The notes under the pieces were generated by a model. That model ran no database searches. It saw nothing but the letters and a program-made list of their open reading frames with translations, and was not told the DNA's origin. A stretch of 5,092 nucleotides of DNA from CAZVRZ01 sp964629965. Its GTDB lineage: Bacteria > Chloroflexota > Anaerolineae > Anaerolineales > UBA4823. Shown in pieces: positions 4,780 to 5,092 of this stretch (position 1 is the first letter of the stretch; each line of letters starts with the position of its first letter). The position numbers and the translations under genes are program-made. Location of the stretch: the NCBI GenBank assembly GCA_964629965.1, contig CAZVRZ010000259.1:1-5092 (forward strand). Reading direction: 5' to 3'.

Positions 4780-5092
4780 ATGATGGATCGCATCTCGAGA
4801 CGTAAAAGAAGAGGCAACAACGATGGCTCCATTCGCTTTCGAGAGGAGCGTCAATGCTGGGATGCGCAAGTTTCGATAAGCGGTAGACGGGTGAGCAAGA
4901 CTTTCAAGACCCGATCGGAAGCCCAGAAATGGGTCAGGGAAATGCAAAACGACATCGAAAATGGCCTGACTTCGCAGCTTGCTCGCGCCTCCCTGGCCGA
5001 AGCTTTGCTTTGGTGGTTGGATTATGGCCAAAAGCGCTGGGAGCCGAAGACATTTGAGCAATATACGAACATAATCCATAAGCATATCTGCC
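4780..5092 (+). CDS. Tyrosine recombinase / phage-type integrase, N-terminal part (3' partial)
   Basis: Only the first 104 residues are in the window. They begin MMDRISRRKRRGNNDGSIRF and show the arm-binding N-terminal domain typical of phage-type integrases: a basic start, GSIRFRE, a W-x-A-Q-V-S strand, GRRVSKTFKTRSEAQKWV, then ALLWWLDYGQKRWEPKTFEQY and IIHKHIC, the opening of the SAM-like core-binding domain (usually K-x-x-T-x-x-x-Y-x-x-x-I-x-x-HI). The catalytic domain with its R-H-R-Y residues would lie beyond the right edge, so activity cannot be judged. The enzyme would integrate and excise the element at an att site. An AGAG sits six bases before the ATG at 4780; 4783 and an upstream in-frame ATG at 4750, which lacks a ribosome site, are alternatives. 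It is driven by the promoter at 4688-4716. Confidence 0.86.
   Translation, partial: MMDRISRRKRRGNNDGSIRFREERQCWDAQVSISGRRVSKTFKTRSEAQKWVREMQNDIENGLTSQLARASLAEALLWWLDYGQKRWEPKTFEQYTNIIHKHIC

Noticed and set aside
4762..5085. Minus-strand ORF of 107 residues at the right end
   Set aside because: Antisense to the integrase N-terminus, which has recognisable integrase features and a promoter.

Overview
The window joins two different kinds of DNA. The left two thirds (1 to about 3231) is GC-rich and densely coding. It looks like ordinary bacterial chromosome: a large multi-domain sensor histidine kinase, cut by the window start, followed after one base by a double-domain GNAT acetyltransferase. 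The right third (about 3232 to the end) is clearly richer in AT. For example, the 60 bases at 3961-4020 hold 21 G/C, against 48 G/C in 1501-1560. It carries small regulatory genes and the start of a tyrosine recombinase, so it reads as the control end of an integrated mobile element (prophage or integrative element). The kinase architecture (PDZ, many membrane helices, GAF, NarL/DesK-type kinase core) and the style of the XRE and integrase proteins recall Chloroflexota, perhaps Anaerolineae. That is an impression from family style, not a demonstrated assignment.

Layout. 3-2258 (+): membrane histidine kinase, 5' partial. 2260-3231 (+): GNAT protein, probably translationally coupled to the kinase. 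3249-3410 and 3407-3520 (+): two very small candidate ORFs sharing a TGA/ATG overlap. 3462-3878 (-): XRE-type repressor (XRE1). 3879-4053: divergent control region with two palindromes of the same 9-3-9 design. 4054-4293 (+): excisionase-like helix-turn-helix protein. 4241-4684 (-): second XRE-type repressor (XRE2), whose 3' end overlaps the excisionase-like gene by 53 bases. 4685-4779: control region with a near-consensus promoter for the integrase and an opposing -10 element for XRE2. 4780-5092 (+): integrase, 3' partial.

How the parts may work together. The kinase would sense a membrane or extracellular signal and pass phosphate to a response regulator that is not in this window; the GNAT protein may be co-expressed. 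In the element, XRE1 and the excisionase-like gene diverge from a region with twin operators, and XRE2 and the integrase are transcribed toward each other from overlapping start regions. This looks like a two-repressor switch controlling excision or integration. The two XRE proteins resemble each other, notably a shared LAD/IAD-x-F-x-I segment ending in AGW. No toxin, defence effector, CRISPR array, rRNA or tRNA gene is visible. The most notable content is the switch architecture, not a new enzymatic system.
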